A DNA stretch of 64,000 bases from Cymbidium sinense (GCA_021442155.1 CM038214.1:136500040-136564039); one strand, 5' to 3'; positions 1 to 11,668 are shown, counted from the stretch's first letter. Numbers and translations are program-made. Notes: generated by a model from the letters alone, not told the origin.

Positions 1-436
1 ATAAATGGCAAAATAAAATTAATCTCCTTACATGCAAGTTCATGACAAAGACACAAGTACATGTCAAATGACATTAGGGAAATATGACAAAAAGAAAGTT
101 AATCTCCCTTAGATCCACATTTTTGTCATGTAACATTAAAGAAAATGATAAAGATATAAGTGCATGTCATATATCATTAGGAGACAAATGAAAAAATAAA
201 ATTAATCTCCTTACATGCAAGTTCATGACAAAGACATAAGTACATATCAAATGTCATTAGAAAAAAATGACAAAAAGAAAGTTAATCTCCCCTTAGCACA
301 TTTTTGTCATGTAACATTAAAGGGAAATGACAAAGATATAAGTGCATGTCATATGTCATTAGGAGACAAATGGCAAAATAAAGTTAATATCCTTACATGC
401 AAGTTCATGACAAAGACACAAAGGAAAATAAATTAA
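1..436. repeat. 182-bp tandem repeat (dimer of about 91-bp units)
   Basis: The string CATGCAAGTTCATGACAAAG recurs at 31, 214 and 396, giving periods of 183 and 182 bp. Inside each period two diverged halves share GACAAAGAYAYAAGT...CATTAG...GTTAATCTCC, so the unit is a dimer of roughly 91-bp monomers. The array is cut by the left edge, so its true length is unknown. A short open frame on + across it is only a by-product of the period being close to a multiple of three. Confidence 0.85.
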
Positions 437-950
437 TGGGATGACACAAGTCCCACTTTCATTTTTTTTTAATCTTTTTTTTGGCCTCATGCTAAGGGGC
501 TTATAAATAAGAGAGAATCCTTCTCTCATGAGACTTTACTCTCCCACTTCTCTCCTTTTCCTTATAAAGTCCATTGAAAATCTAAGTTTTATAAGAGAGT
601 GTTCATTCATCTTTCAAAAGGAGAACCCCAACATTCAAATTTGGTCTTGCCACAACACATCAACTTGTAAGTTATAACTAACTTAATGCCTTTTAAATTT
701 ATCCTTTCTCATTTCATATGAATAGATATATATCTCAATCTTATTTCAAGATTTAGGCAAAGTGGAAGCAATCATACCATAATCATATACTTAGTAATGA
801 AACAAAATTTAAACCATATGGCGCATAAGATATATCTTTTCTTTAAATAAATCGCCTAAGTAGCGTAAGCATCATTTAGGCAAGAGCGATGACTTAAGCA
901 TGAATAAGCATATTGTACTCACCTTTTTCTACTTAAGAACTTAAGCATTT
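437..950 (+). other. Promoter/leader-like stretch after the 182-bp array
   Basis: No gene is visible. The stretch holds a TATA-like box at about 501, then a pyrimidine-rich segment (CTTTACTCTCCCACTTCTCTCC) and AT-rich sequence. A tandem array upstream of a TATA box followed by a C/T-rich start region is the usual look of a retrotransposon LTR, but no LTR ends or partner copy were found, so this is only a suggestion. Confidence 0.35.
501..510 (+). promoter_or_regulatory. TATA-box-like element
   Basis: TTATAAATAA lies in a GC-flanked context (AAGGGGC before, GAGAGAATCC after), with a pyrimidine-rich possible start region about 30 bases downstream. It fits a plant TATA box. No coding frame follows, so it may drive a transposon transcript. 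Seen by eye only. Confidence 0.4.
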
Positions 951-1023
951 ATGCAAACTCATTTTTTTTATCAAAATTTTCAGCAGCCTCCCGGCATCAT
1001 CCCCGCATATGGGGGATGCTTTG

Positions 1024-1137
1024 GGAGACTAGATATTCCCATCACACCAAGAAAGGCATGCATGGTAGGTGTTGTAAGACACCACAACCAAAAGTTTATT
1101 TGCCCACCACACCAAGAAAGGCGTGCATGGGTTAACA
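1024..1137 (-). repeat. Two copies of the TTTCTTGG box, inverted relative to 6,505-6,920
   Basis: Read on the minus strand, CATGCATGCCTTTCTTGG and CATGCACGCCTTTCTTGG occur about 60 bp apart, each followed by TGTGRTGGG. The adjacent GGGGATGATG...GGGAGGCTGC (minus) is also shared. The same boxes and flank lie in the opposite orientation near 6,505-6,990, so these are inverted copies of one repeat family about 5.5 kb apart. Confidence 0.7.
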
Positions 1138-1204
1138 TGCATTTTTTCATCACATTAGAATAATGTGAACAAGTACTTATATCATAACAGTTTCAATTTC
1201 CCTA

Positions 1205-1640
1205 CCATGTTGGAACAACGTGAGTAGATACTTATCATAACAAGTTTTCTTGCCGCGTTGAAACAACGTGAATAGGTACTTTCCCTGCCACGTTGGAACA
1301 ACGTGAACAAGTACTTATCACAAGTTTCTCCGCCGCATTGGAACAATGTGAACGGTACTTATAGCAACAGATTTCTCTGCCATGTTGGAACAATGTGAAT
1401 ATGTACTTATCACAAGTTTTCTCGTCGCATTGGAACAATGTGAATGGGTACTTATAGCAACAGATTTTCCTGTCATGTTGGAACAACGTGAACAAGTACT
1501 TATCACAAGTTTCTCCGTCGCATTGGAATAATGTGAGCGGTACTCATCTTACGATTTTCGCACATTGGAACAACGTGAACAGGTACTTATCACAAGTTTT
1601 CACGCCATTGGAACAATGTGAACGGATAGTTATCACAAAT
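1205..1640. repeat. Tandem array of about 47-bp units, about 10 copies
   Basis: The core TTGGAACAAYGTGAAYRGGTACTTATCACAA starts at 1210, 1258, 1293, 1338, 1385, 1430, 1478, 1523, 1565 and 1608. Spacing is mostly 42-48 bp, with one 35-bp unit. Units alternate between GCCGCATTGG and GCCATGTTGG starts, suggesting an older dimeric expansion. Open frames across this stretch on both strands repeat the same peptide and are not genes. Confidence 0.85.
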
Positions 1641-2880
1641 AATTTCAAGCTTGCATTTACACATAAACATCCATGATATATATTTAAACAAGACATGACA
1701 TTTGTAAGTTTAGCTAAGCATTGCATTGAGACATCATTAATAAGAAATCATCACATGACTTTTTATTATATATGTCATTTCTCCTTTCTCTGTTTTTTGT
1801 TTCCATATGGGGGATGAAATAACTTTTCTAATTTTAGTGAACAAGATAGCATTCATGTGTTAAACCATAAACATATGCTTTATTTCTTACTGCGCATAGT
1901 TAATGTTCAACCTTTCACATTAAGGCCATATACTTCATTCATTTCTTTTGTGCAAGAAAAATCAACAAGTAGAATAATTGTTTACACCAAGTATATCTAG
2001 CATTCAATGTTCCATAATGTGTCATTAAATCTAAGGAATAAGTTTCTAATCTCACAAAAGAAACTTGTAAATCTGAAATTCTACCAAAATCAAGCTCATA
2101 CGAAAGGAATATAAAAATTTCATTCATTTTGGTTTATCTCTAGCCTCCCTTTCATCTCTTATTATGATAGCCACAAGAGTAAGCATAACATTATATAACC
2201 CAAAAGAAAAGAGAGGATTTAGATTTAGTAAACCATTGGAAAAACCCATAAAATTCAAATATAAAATAATACTTGCATTTGGGTTTGTCAAATCAAGAGA
2301 AAACAAATTTGAAAACAAACTTTGTTCAAATTCTCATCTCCATATTAGCAAACAACTAAGTAATGGAAGCAAGGTAGGATAGACTTCATAAGGTAAATCC
2401 AGAAAATCAATGTATGTAGTAAACACTTGCATTAGAACTTAATAAACCCAGAAAATCTGAAAAATAATCTTCACCCAAGTCATTATTCTCATAATAACAA
2501 CTAACCATGCAATAGAATAAAGAGCTCCCCAACAAATAATTTCTCTTCCTCTCCCTTCTTCTTTCTCTCTTTTTTTTTAGGAAAATAACACATACATAAA
2601 TCTGAATTTTCAAATTCAATTAAAAGAATACTTTTCTTTTGATGGAGAAAGATGAGAATAAAGTCTATTATTGATCAACATGATTGCAAAAAAAAAAACT
2701 AAGCTCATTCATAAGCTTTAAACTTTCATATTTTAGCTAAAGATATGCTTGCATATTAAAAGAACTTGCTAAGAATAAAGCTCATCACTAATAAGTAGTG
2801 GTAAATAAAAAATGAGCAAGCAATTATATTAGACCAATATGCATAAGTCACTTCCCTTCATTTCTAACCATTTCGAATCA
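1641..2880. other. AT-rich DNA, no gene seen
   Basis: No conserved coding frame, RNA gene or clear repeat was recognised here. Poly-A and poly-T runs and C/T-rich runs near 2,540-2,580 are the only obvious features. Confidence 0.5.
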
Positions 2881-3660
2881 TATGATAATCATTCACACTT
2901 GCTGTTATCATTTCTAACCTCATTTTCACATTTCCAATTTTATTTTAAACATATAAGGGAAGCTTAAAGAATATTATTCCATCCAAATAAAAAATTGAAG
3001 GATGAGAGTGGAGGAAACTTGTATATAACCTAGGATTTGGGCCATATATCTTCTCAAATTCCATTTCCACACTTTTAATTTCATTTTGAATATGTAAAAG
3101 AGACTTGGCAAGTGTCATTTCATCCAAATAGTAAATTGAATATGAAAAGGGAACACAATTTGCAAATATGTTAGGGTTTGAGTCACTCAACATTTCTAAA
3201 CCCATTTATATGTTTCCAATTTCATTTTAGGCATATAAGAAAGACTTAGCAAGTATAAACTCCTCCAAATAGTAAGAACTGAAGCATAAAAGAGAATGAA
3301 ACTTTCACATAATTTAGGATTTGAACCATATGCCATTTCAAAACCTTCTTTCATACTTCTAGTTTCATTTTAAACATATAAGAAAGATTTAGCAAGTATA
3401 AACTCCTCCAAATAGCAAAAACTGAAGCATAAAAGAGAGGGGGACTTGCACATAATTTAGGATTTGAACCATATACCAATTCAAAACCTTCTTTCATATG
3501 CTTACCTTTTATTTCAACACATAAAAGAGCTTTAGCAAATACTATTTCACCAACAAGAAGCCATTTCAGCAAGCTAAAGTTATAAAACCCCATGAATAAT
3601 AGCAATCAATATACAAGCTTGGGCCATACATCATCTCAAACTCTAGGATCAAATCTTATA
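2881..3660. repeat. Tandem array of about 142-bp units, about 5 copies
   Basis: The core TTTCATTTTAAACATATAAG and its variants fall near 2,935, 3,078, 3,219, 3,361 and 3,508, that is 141-147 bp apart. Each is followed by CTCCAAATAGTAA and then TTTAGGATTTGAACCATAT. Copies 3 and 4 are most alike, pointing to recent local duplication. The array ends just before a GC-rich patch. Confidence 0.8.
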
Positions 3661-4140
3661 CTCATTTCAAGCATTTAGGAAGAGATTCATCAAACCCTAA
3701 TTCCCCAAAGGAAATCGAAAAGCATAGAAAATGCATTTAGATTTAGATAGAAATGACCTGGAGAGTTTGATTGCTAAAGGGGAGGAAGAGATAGTGCTTT
3801 CGGTTGAGATTGCTAGGGTTTCTTGCTCGATTAGCCGGACGGAACCGAAGGCAAAAGAGATCGAGCTCGGTTGCTTCAGGCGAACGGGAGGCAGAACCGA
3901 TCGGGTCTCACGTAAAGGAGGAGAGGAGGATCGCACGAGAAAGGGGAAAACTGAAAGAGGAGGATCGCACGAGAGGGAGAGGTGCTCGCGTGAAGAATGA
4001 GGGATTGGGCTCCTTCGGCTGGGATTTAGGGCTAGCCGCTCATTTCGATTGGCTACCCAAACGGTAGCCAATACGGTTAAGTGGGCGGCCGACCTAATTA
4101 GTGGGCTTGGGCGGCATGGCACAGGGTAAGGATTAGAAGG
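3661..4140. other. GC-rich patch, no supported gene
   Basis: A sharp rise in GC and CpG within AT-rich DNA. Overlapping open frames of about 90-140 codons exist on both strands, but none has a recognisable domain, and two strands being open at once is what GC-rich DNA gives by chance. GAGGAGGATCGCACGAGA occurs twice about 55 bases apart. GGCTACC...GGTAGCC near 4,050-4,072 is a short inverted repeat. It may be a promoter or leader of an old retrotransposon. Confidence 0.35.
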
Positions 4141-4735
4141 TTTAAGTGATTAAGCAAATGTTAATTATCTTAATTGTAAATTAACATAATTTCGTATCAA
4201 ATTTTATGAATTTACTTTGTGTGATAAACCCTTGCAATATAGGTGTTAATTTTAGGTATTTCCATTATGCTCGGACGCAACGACGCAGTCGAGTTCGCAA
4301 TCGGAAGTCGTTTGGACAACGCCACGATCGAGGTAAAATTAGGCTTAAATTATGCGACGTCGCAATTGAATAGCTGGACGTTCGCGTAGACCTTGCTGAA
4401 TTGACCGGGGAAGATATCGTTTGATAGATTTCGACGTTTTGACAACAATGTCGCGATCAATTTCACGAACGGAGGTCGTTCGAACATCGTCGAGGCTTCC
4501 TGATCTCGATATGCATGTAATTTCATTAAAAATTGATTTTAATTAATTGATCGATTATTAATTGATTTGATATTTTTATTTAATTAATTTTAATATTTTA
4601 GACGCATTTATGAATCCAAAATTTTAAATCAAAGTATTTTTATCGAATATGATCGTGATTATAGCATTTTAAACCTGATTCATATAATGGTTCCTCTCGT
4701 TAATTATTTATTTTAGCTTCCATGGTTCATTTGAC
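4141..4735. other. Second CpG-rich patch of retrotransposon-LTR character
   Basis: Bases 4,265-4,520 are full of CGACG/CGTCG words (for example GACGCAACGACGC) flanked by AT-rich DNA that includes TAATTAATT runs. This resembles the LTR of some plant Ty3/gypsy elements from general experience. No LTR boundary, primer-binding site or second copy was identified in the window. Confidence 0.3.
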
Positions 4736-5770
4736 TTGTGAACAATATGTGGAGGTCAACAGTATATTAGAGACCCTAACAACCAAGGGTGATAAAACTT
4801 TAAAACCTTGATTGAATTTGTCATCAATTCTCTCTCCATCTACCTTAAGTTATGGTAGTAAATTTTCTTAATTTGAAACTAAAGTTACTACAACTTTGCT
4901 AAGATCTTAGCTAGAGCTTTTATCAAAAGTTCTCTCTTAATGTGGGTAGAGGGTAATTAACAATATAGGCTTGTGCTTATGAGAAATTTAAAATTAGAAC
5001 TAAATTGTTTATAAAATGAGGGCAAAAGTTTGAATATGTCTTATTTATATAACATGTTTTCTAAAAGTTTAACTGATAATAAATAAAACTCTCTTAGAAG
5101 AGCTAAGCATAAATTTTTGGAACACATAGCTAGTGATAGAAGATGGGTTGATAGGGCCATTAGGGATTGCAATTATGAGATAGAGTCGATGGGTTGATAA
5201 TGTTAATATTGACATAAGGACATTAAGTATTATAAATATGAGTAGAGCTATAGGGGAGGCAATAAGAGTTGTTCCCCAAAGCTCACCCAAAGGTATTACT
5301 ATTAATTTAAAAAAAAAACTCTAAATAAAATGGTTAGAGTTCATATTCACAATTGATTCAATAAGTAAAAAAATATGTTAAAACTTAATTTAATCCATGA
5401 ATTATAATAATGTTCTTCTTATTGATAAATGATTCTTAATTATTCTTAATATATTATATCTAATAGCTAAAAATGCACAACTTATAAGTTACTGGTTGTT
5501 AAATAAAAAAACTTAAAATGAGATAATTATGTTGCTAAAAATCATTAATTTGCACCCTTATTTGGAGAATTTTTTGGCTTCACTCTTGAGCATGAGACTG
5601 CATAATGTGGCAACCCCACATTAACTCCATGATATGGCTAAAAATAAAACAAAGAAGCTATTATTTTCTTGTTACTCTTCATTATTATTTGTTTATTATG
5701 TACAAATTTTCCTTTTAGAAATTTAGTTTTTTTTATATATGAGGTGGAATTTTAAAATGGAGTCTTTTGA
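4736..5770. other. AT-rich DNA, no gene seen
   Basis: Only short AT-rich open frames occur and none shows a domain. Nothing could be assigned. Confidence 0.45.
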
Positions 5771-5777
5771 GGAGAGA

Positions 5778-5826
<49 letters not shown>
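5771..5826. repeat. (GA)n microsatellite
   Basis: Nearly pure AG/GA dinucleotide run of about 28 units, preceded by GGAGAGAAGG. A likely length-polymorphic locus. Confidence 0.95.
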
Positions 5827-5829
<3 letters not shown>

Positions 5830-6504
5830 TTATGGTTAGAAAAGGAATAGATGGGTAATTCATAAACTATTGCTATTTGAATAGGTTGATTGATGAATAG
5901 TGTATTAATAGTAAATTAATATATTTTAAACATTTAAAGTTATTTAATTAGTTAAAAAATTAAGAAATTATTTTTTTATTTTAATTGATTATAAAATATA
6001 TCAAAATTTTATATTAAATTTTTTTTAACCTTACATGGTGAGAGAGAATAGATAAAGAGAGAGACCACTAGTTTACATATAGATAATTTGTCAATAATAG
6101 TTAATTTTGAAATTTATTTATCTAAACTTGTTGGTAGCTACATCCGAATTATCCACCCATTAGTTTTTTGGGCACTAATTTCCATTTTAAATTATTTTTT
6201 ATTATAATATCTCTCATTAGAAATTATAGTTCCTCCATTAATTCTGTAATGATTTGTAATGGTCTTTAAATTTCTTTCAAATAGATTTAGGTCATTTAAG
6301 AATAGTTTTGTGTTCTTATATCAAGTCTAATTGTTTATATCTAGCATACCTGAAGTAGCCCTTTATATGGGGACAACGTCGGGATGTTACCGAAATGCTG
6401 CCAAACTTCACACCGACAGGGGAACCTGCATAGCTTGATAGTAAACTAGGATATGATATAAAATTATTATTTGAACTAACTTGTAGGTGTAAAAGTACCC
6501 GTAC
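5827..6504. other. AT-rich DNA, no gene seen
   Basis: No gene or clear repeat recognised. From about 6,355 onward the sequence begins to resemble the flank of the 60-bp box array that follows (GGGGACAAC...GATGTTACCGAAATGCTGCC). Confidence 0.4.
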
Positions 6505-6920
6505 ACACCTTTCTTGGCGTGACGGAAAAATCTGTTTCATCAGGTACCATAGAGCCTTATACATGCCTTCATTGGCATGATGGGAAGGCGCATTCAGCCG
6601 TATGGTTTATACCCATACACCTTTCTTGGCGAGTGCAAAGATACCGGTAGCTCTATACTGGACGACGGATGCCAAATTTTACATTGGCATGATTAATAAA
6701 CTGTTTAACGAAAATTCAATAATAAAGCTAAAATTAATATTTTAACTTGATATTGCAAATATATAAGTACCAGTACACGCCTTTCTTGGTGTGACAGGAA
6801 AATATGTGTTTGATATAGGTACTTCAGAGACCCATACATCTCTTTCTTGACATGATGGGATGATGTATTCGGCTGTGGTGTTTACACCACCCATACATGC
6901 TTTTCTTGGCATGGTGGGCA
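6505..6920 (+). repeat. Array of about 54-60 bp units carrying a TTTCTTGGCRTGATGGG box, about 7 copies
   Basis: The box or clear variants start near 6,509, 6,567, 6,621, 6,681, 6,781, 6,842 and 6,900. The larger pattern GTACC...GTACACRCCTTTCTTGG begins near 6,497 and 6,769, so the array itself was duplicated in blocks of about 270 bp. The block ends in TAGCCTCC...GGGGATGATGGAGGCTGCCGAAATGC, which is the inverted counterpart of 965-1,030. Confidence 0.7.
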
Positions 6921-9900
6921 AGCCCAGCTCCCGTTGTAGCCTCCTATGTGGGGATGATGGAGGCTGCCGAAATGCTCTAAAAAATTTATCTAATTTTTTT
7001 ATTTGCAATGAAATTCAGTTAAAACAAGTAATATTATACAAATCCTTTATGTTTAAATTAATGCTGAATCAAATACACCTGCATGGGCTTAACTTGAAAG
7101 TGCAAAGTGTCCGAGGGTGGCGGTCTTATGACCTCTAGGTTAACAAAACTTAAAAATCAAATTATGTTAGTATAATATCTTCAATTTAACAAAACATCTG
7201 AGAAGCTAATTCTGCCATATGACAATAGATCTGATCCTATATTATTAAATTAATAGAATCGATAAGATCTGAAATAACAAAATAATAAACCACCCCGATG
7301 ATGGTTGTGTTAAATGGAAATCTTAACCGGAGGGGATACTTTCATCAAAATATGATTATAATTTCAAAAAAATTAACTTAGATTGAACATCAATCTAAAT
7401 GAAGGATTTAAAATATCTTTGAGCTATAAATATCTAAATGAAATTCAATCTAAAAACTTAAAACGAACTCCATTCAATCCACCTTCCACAATAGTTTATC
7501 GTAGATGACAAATTAAAAAAACTCTAGCTCACAAAGGAACCAAAGTCAAATCAAGTACGCAATTATGTTTACTCTCAAACAATCTCATGCCGATCGCGTC
7601 TTTGAGTTTGAAGTTTCACACATGATGCAGTTACGATGAGAGTCCTCTAACTGGGTGGTTGTCGTTAAATGACATCATTATATTAAAATCAATAATTTCA
7701 GATGCTCCCAATGTCTTTGAGTTGTGAACCATATGATATACTTGATTGGGAAAAAAGCCCTCTGTTAACTAAGGTAGACTTAAGCTTGTCTCCTTAGACA
7801 AACACCATCCCAGGTCATAAGGATTTCTTGGATGACATAACTCATATGTTGCTGATAAGGATCCTTCGATCAGGTTGGGTCGACTACCTCCGACAAGTAA
7901 GGGACCACAACTGGGATGATGGAATCATGTGATCTAGATCGAGCGTCCCCCAACCATCCGCTTTAAGTTAAATATAATGAATTTCATAAATCTAAATTCT
8001 AAAACTCTACATGCTACTATTATACGCCACGCTTTACCCAACTACCTTAATCCAAAGTTTTCTCTTATTGAGGGTAATTAACTGGTTCTTGCACCTATAG
8101 AAACCCGAACCGGATCTAAAATCCTCACCAAATGAATCTCTGGGTAATATCTTGTCTACTATTCCATCGCCTTAAAAATTATACCACTTAAATTATACTC
8201 TCTTCAAATTGTATGAATTTGAGCCCACATGCTTGAATGTTTATTTCAAATGAAATTATCTTTAATGATGAATAACCTATTATAGTCAAGATTGTTCATT
8301 GGACTTTAAATCATTTGAAAGTAGTTCTAGTTAGTTCATTTTACTTAAAGTCAAATCATGTGGTTCATTGGTGTGAACAATTTGTCTTCTTTGAATAGCA
8401 CATGAGGGGAGGAGAACACAACAACTAGATCTCCTATGATCGAGGAGAAAGGGAGTTTGTAGACATAAAAACATCATGAACTTTTGATGTAAGATAATGT
8501 TTGATGGGGGAAGGAAACAATGAAATCTATTATTTGCAATGAGAAAATAAGTTTTTGAATGAGAAAGGATTGTGGAAGTGCTTACATGTGATAGAGTTTG
8601 CAAGAGAAGGCAATGACAAAATCATGAAAAGAGAAGTTTAAAACAGAAGTCAATTGTGAGATTGATGTCATGTGATAAAGCTCCTGGGGAGTACAATGAT
8701 GAACGGTTGCATGCTAGGAGAATAGGAGTTCACGAAAGGGAGGGCATCGTGGGATCGAGGTATGAGATGGAAATCATTGAGGAAGGTACCACAATGTGAT
8801 GATGAAGGCTTATTCATGAGATCTTGTGTGAAGGTGAAGGTTCATTTGTGAGATCACAACATTTAAAAATGATGACACATTGAATATCAAAGTTTGGTTG
8901 AACTTGATCCCAATTTTTTTTTAATTTGAACCATTTAGCTTTGTTCTAACTTCCATAAATAGCCTACAAATATAAGATGAGGTAATTTTAGTTGAGACTA
9001 ACATTTACACATATTTATCTAAAAAATAAATAACAAATATATTTGCTCAATTATGTATATTACTAGGCATATACAATCAAATTTCTCAATCATGATATCA
9101 TAAGATGACACAATTGTTAGGACAACTTGGATAAACAACCATTAAGTGAATAATCAATTGAGACTAATCATATAATTTCAAATATGTAGAACTTATGAAA
9201 GGCATAAGGGATATTTTTTATGAAATAATTATTTAACATTTTGGGCATAAAATTCTCTTGAGATATTTCAATCATAAAAATTGCTTAACATATGTTATTT
9301 TTTTATGAATTGCAAGACAAGAGCATTTTGTAATATTTTTTTTCCTTAAAAATAAAAGATTAGGTAACATACTATAAAATTTTTATACATTTATGTGCCT
9401 AACACTTAAAATATTTGTATTTACATTTACAGTACTTAACTATGCATGCAAAGGCTTTTACACTCTTAAAAATTGTGACATTCTTAATAGTATTTTTGAT
9501 ATGATAATAAATACATAATAATTATGTAATATGCATATAAATCTCCTAGAAAAATAGATGGTTAATGTTCTTGTCGCCTTGCAAAGCAAAAGGAAGATAT
9601 GTTACAAAATACTTAAGGAGCATCTTCAACTCATTTAGAAATATCTTGCATATAAACCCGCACAAAAAAAAAAAATTTAGAAAATTGGAATGATTTTTTA
9701 AATTTTATTTATTAGAGATTATTGCTGATTTTGAATATTTTAATGGCCTGTATAAATGCTCCTACAGCATTTAATATTAAACACACACTCAATATAGATA
9801 CAAAATTTGAATCCTAAACCTCTTGATTGAAAGCTAACTTTTCAACCACTAAACTAAAGTGACATGGACAAGAGATTTATATTTCGTGTTATGATATGAA

Positions 9901-9939
9901 TATGAATCGTGCTCATACTGTGTTTCAAATTGCCACGGT
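6921..9939. other. Non-coding AT-rich DNA, nothing assignable
   Basis: No coding frame with a recognisable domain on either strand. The block at 7,290-8,140 is richer in GC with words such as CCGGAGGGGATAC and GGTTGGGTCGACTACC, and may be decayed transposon sequence. No tRNA or rRNA signature held up. Confidence 0.45.
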
Positions 9940-9948
9940 GCTTTTGAG

Positions 9949-10127
9949 GAGAAAATATTATATGCGGAGTCCTGATACATCAAGACTCTAATGAAAATAG
10001 GACACGTAGCGCTAAATAATTTTTTATATTATTTTTAATATAAATTAAAGAAATTAAGTCACATGAAAGAATATGATTGGAGTACTGATAAAAAACTATA
10101 TGAGGACTCCGCATGCAATATTTTCTC
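9949..10127. mobile_element. 179-bp Mutator-type MITE with perfect 9-bp target duplication
   Basis: The element is bounded by terminal inverted repeats of about 25 bases. The left begins GAGAAAATATTATATGCGG and the right, on the complement, begins GAGAAAATATTGCATGCGG, with two mismatches over the arm. It is flanked exactly by GCTTTTGAG at 9,940-9,948 and 10,128-10,136. A 9-bp duplication is characteristic of Mutator-like elements. The interior is AT-rich and non-coding. The first 12 terminal bases, GAGAAAATATTA, also form the left end of the large MULE at 11,731, so it may be a deletion derivative or parasite of that family. Confidence 0.88.
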
Positions 10128-10136
10128 GCTTTTGAG

Positions 10137-10525
10137 GGTGCAATGCGAAAATATATAATTGTGCTAAAAAATTTATAATATGAAAGCTGTATTTTCTAAT
10201 CCGATTTAGCAACTTATAACGGCTTCCTGGAAGTTATGATTTCATTTTTATAAAATAATTTTTTATATACACATAATAGCTTCTTTATACCATAGATTAT
10301 TTTATAATAAATTTATCATTATTTTTATAAATAATTACAGCCATCTCAAATAGTCTTTAAAATGAATGTCAAATTTATAAATTTGTTTTTCAGTATGCAG
10401 TTAATATAATATATGAAAACTAATTAATAAAAATTTATATAATATTATTTAAAAAAAATTAACACTAAAAAATAATTTCATTAATAATTTGACGAAGTTG
10501 TACTGAAACAAATTTTTTTTTTTTT
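10137..10525. other. AT-rich DNA, no gene seen
   Basis: No recognisable feature; ends in a T-run next to the short open frame described in the next entry. Confidence 0.4.
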
Positions 10526-10678
10526 CATGAATAAGACAAAATGGATTCGGGAAATCTCGTCAGATCCTTCCTGCTTTAAAATCAGTTGATCTTGCTGTCC
10601 AGTACCAGAATTTAAACGTCTTTCAATACTCAAATGGGGCATATCTCCCTTTAATGCCTCAAATCCTGCCTTATAAGT
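10526..10678 (-). other. Possible isolated exon fragment, function unknown
   Basis: The minus strand is open for about 50 codons of ordinary protein-like composition in a very AT-rich setting, including motifs such as FEALKGDMPHLSIERR and QEGSDEISRIHF. It abuts the (TA)n run on one side and an A-run (minus strand) on the other. No start, no certain splice sites and no family could be recognised. It could be a captured exon fragment or chance. Confidence 0.2.
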
Positions 10679-10679
10679 A

Positions 10680-10682
<3 letters not shown>

Positions 10683-10756
<74 letters not shown>
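10683..10756. repeat. (TA)n microsatellite
   Basis: About 37 uninterrupted AT dinucleotides. Confidence 0.95.
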
Positions 10757-10758
<2 letters not shown>

Positions 10759-11605
10759 TATTAATTATACATCACAACAAATATTTTATTTATTTTTGTA
10801 TTTATCTAAAAAATCAAAACTATATAAATTTATCATAGACATGTCACATATTTAAATACTACCAAAAAAATTTCAACATCAATTTGTATTAAAATATTCT
10901 GTGTTATATTCAGATGGCTGATTTTAATTTCATCAAGATCATAATCGTATATCCAAATGTCCAAATGATCTAAGTTTAACAATAATTGGCTAAGATTATA
11001 ACAAATTCACTGGGCTTGAAGACTAGCTCATAATTTCTAAATGATCTACACAATGAAGTCATCTCACCAATTAGTTAACTCCAGTTTTGACAAACTCGCT
11101 GGTTGGCTCGCTAACTTGTCTAGATCTCTAATAACCTAGCTAATGGTTAACTGATCTGGTTCGAGGTGAATTAGCCTAAAATTTTAGGAATGATATACCA
11201 ATTACACTGAATATGACACATTTGCCTCATATGTTAAGGGGCTATTTGGGATCAATTTTATTTTATATTTTATATTTTTATTTTTATGCTACTTTTAAAA
11301 ATATATTTATTTGGTATGTTTTAATTTTTGTTTTAAAAATAAATAATATTATTTTAAAAAAATATTTAAAATAGTTTTTAAATATTTTAAATATTATTTA
11401 CAAAAATTTACTTAATAATATCTCACATAGCTTCTCACTCCAAAGTTTCTCTCTCTCTCTCATTCTATTTTTGAGAGTTTGTAAGTAAGAGTTTGACATA
11501 ATTCAAGAACGATTTTAAATTTAATAACGATAACTTAATAATAATTACTATAAAGATTCCGATTTCTTAAAAAAATCTGTTATATGCATGTTTAATCCGA
11601 ATGCG
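10757..11605. other. AT-rich DNA, no gene seen
   Basis: No gene recognised. A short CT-repeat (TCTCTCTCTCTCTC) lies near 11,449-11,462, otherwise low-complexity AT-rich sequence. Confidence 0.45.

Positions 11606-11665
<60 letters not shown>
11606..11665. repeat. (TA)n microsatellite beside the MULE left end
   Basis: About 30 AT dinucleotides, ending 65 bases before the MULE terminal inverted repeat. An open frame spanning it encodes an Ile-Tyr run and is an artefact. Confidence 0.95.

Positions 11666-11668
<3 letters not shown>

Noticed and set aside
1235..1506. Open frames on minus with repeated SHCSNxxEK/TLFQxDxK peptides
   Set aside because: They are translations of the 47-bp tandem array in different frames; the peptide repeat follows the DNA period.
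3697..4122. 141-codon open frame on minus
   Set aside because: Lies in a GC-rich patch open on both strands; Ser/Arg/Pro-rich with no domain.
6505..6920. Possible CRISPR-like array
   Set aside because: Plant DNA; the units are diverged tandem repeats without constant repeats and unique spacers.
7095..7145. tRNA-Ser/Leu-like start (GTGTCCGAGGGTGGCGGTC)
   Set aside because: No cloverleaf could be closed and no T-arm follows.
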